From contig CAZLZI010000023.1 in NCBI GenBank assembly GCA_964563965.1, positions 1 through 14,243 on the forward strand: a DNA stretch of 14,243 bases, written 5' to 3'. This stretch comes from CAZCAQ01 sp964563965 (GTDB lineage: Bacteria; Patescibacteriota; WWE3; UBA101185; UBA10185). A program made the translations under genes and the position numbers. The notes beneath the pieces were generated by a model. The model ran no database searches. It had not been told where the DNA came from and saw only the letters and a list, made by a program, of their open reading frames with translations. Positions 13,931 through 14,243 of this stretch are shown here, in pieces; within the stretch, counting starts at the first letter, position 1; each line of letters starts with the position of its first letter.

Positions 13931-14243
13931 ATACTCCAAGCACAATTGGCGCTGAGGTATTTAACTTGCGCTGAAACTCATGCATCTTTTTAAAAAAGGT
14001 ATTTGCATTTTTCATATAAATACTTGGACCAGTTAAGACATCGGGCAACACAGACATTACCCCTGACAAGAAAACCGTAAGCGCCAGTGTAGTATTGTGT
14101 AGTACCCAAAGCGCATAAAGTGTTGCTGTTAATCCAACAGCTATTCCTGCTCCAAAGTCTGCCATAACTGCAAGAGGACGCCACCCTGTGGTTTTTTGTT
14201 CTTTAGTTGTATGGGTATAAAAATCCCAATGAGGTAAAACATC
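13872..14243 (-). CDS. Membrane protein with LPHWD and LPD motifs, 5'-truncated by the window edge
   Basis: The frame is open from the right edge to a TAA at 13874-13872, giving 123 visible residues; an internal ATG at 14165 is probably not the start because in-frame coding-like sequence continues upstream to the edge. The upstream part begins D-V-L-P-H-W-D-F-Y, and a second, similar S-V-L-P-D-V-L motif follows one membrane helix later, with KKMHEFQRKLN after it. Three hydrophobic stretches are visible, the last at the C-terminus. The LPHWD/LPD pattern with nearby His resembles membrane-bound metal-dependent hydrolases of the YdjM/DUF457 sort, but the match is from memory and weak. The last 59 bases overlap the end of the GT4-like gene on the opposite strand. 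Confidence 0.6.
   Translation of the reverse strand, partial: DVLPHWDFYTHTTKEQKTTGWRPLAVMADFGAGIAVGLTATLYALWVLHNTTLALTVFLSGVMSVLPDVLTGPSIYMKNANTFFKKMHEFQRKLNTSAPIVLGVFTQLVVVGISLVLLVSSLQ

Overview
The window looks like a compact, AT-rich chromosome piece from a Candidate Phyla Radiation (Patescibacteria) bacterium, perhaps of the Microgenomates/Katanobacteria type. This is an inference from gene content and style: tandem FemAB-like transferases, dockerin- and cohesin-like surface proteins, a UvrD helicase fused to an iron-sulphur nuclease, a short RmuC, small membrane proteins of unrecognised family, and almost no intergenic DNA. TGA ends two well-delimited genes (TatD and the GT2 protein, both through ATGA overlaps), so the standard bacterial code applies and not the TGA=Gly code of some CPR lineages. 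No tRNA, rRNA, CRISPR, transposase or phage gene was seen.

Layout. (1) Positions 1-140 hold two small perfect inverted repeats, possibly the tail of an upstream gene, and a good promoter. (2) 141-4693 (+) is a cell-surface block: two FemAB-family peptidyltransferase-like genes, a secreted GH39-like glycoside hydrolase with one dockerin-like calcium loop at its C-terminus, and a membrane-anchored protein with a cohesin-like domain followed by a CBM36/60-like carbohydrate-binding module. (3) 4697-8600 (-) is a DNA-repair pair: RmuC followed after one base by a UvrD/PcrA helicase with a RecB/AddB-type PD-(D/E)XK nuclease domain. (4) 8646-10089 holds three unrecognised envelope proteins: a four-helix membrane protein (+), and a two-gene unit (-) of an exported helical protein and a single-pass membrane protein. 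(5) 10123-13930 (+) is a three-gene unit with 4-base ATGA overlaps: TatD metal-dependent hydrolase, a membrane GT2 glycosyltransferase, and a MraY/WecA-superfamily protein that carries an extra N-terminal membrane module and lacks the conserved Asp of the GDxG motif. (6) A 5'-truncated membrane protein gene enters from the right edge on the - strand.

How they may work together. The best candidate for something new is the adjacent pair at 2021-4693: a dockerin-tagged glycosidase next to an anchored cohesin-like protein that also carries a sugar-binding module. This could be a minimal, two-component cellulosome-like device on the surface of an ultra-small cell, next to peptidoglycan-bridge-type enzymes. 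The GT2 and GT4-like genes point to surface glycan synthesis.

Regulatory style. At four gene starts (141 +, 8600 -, 10089 -, 10123 +) a TATAAT/TAAAAT/TAAACT hexamer ends exactly six bases before the start codon and no Shine-Dalgarno sequence is present. Transcription would start at or next to the start codon, giving leaderless mRNAs. In contrast, the internal operon gene at 9307 (-) has a perfect GGAGGT. The two divergent intergenic gaps (45 and 33 bases) each pack two opposing promoters.
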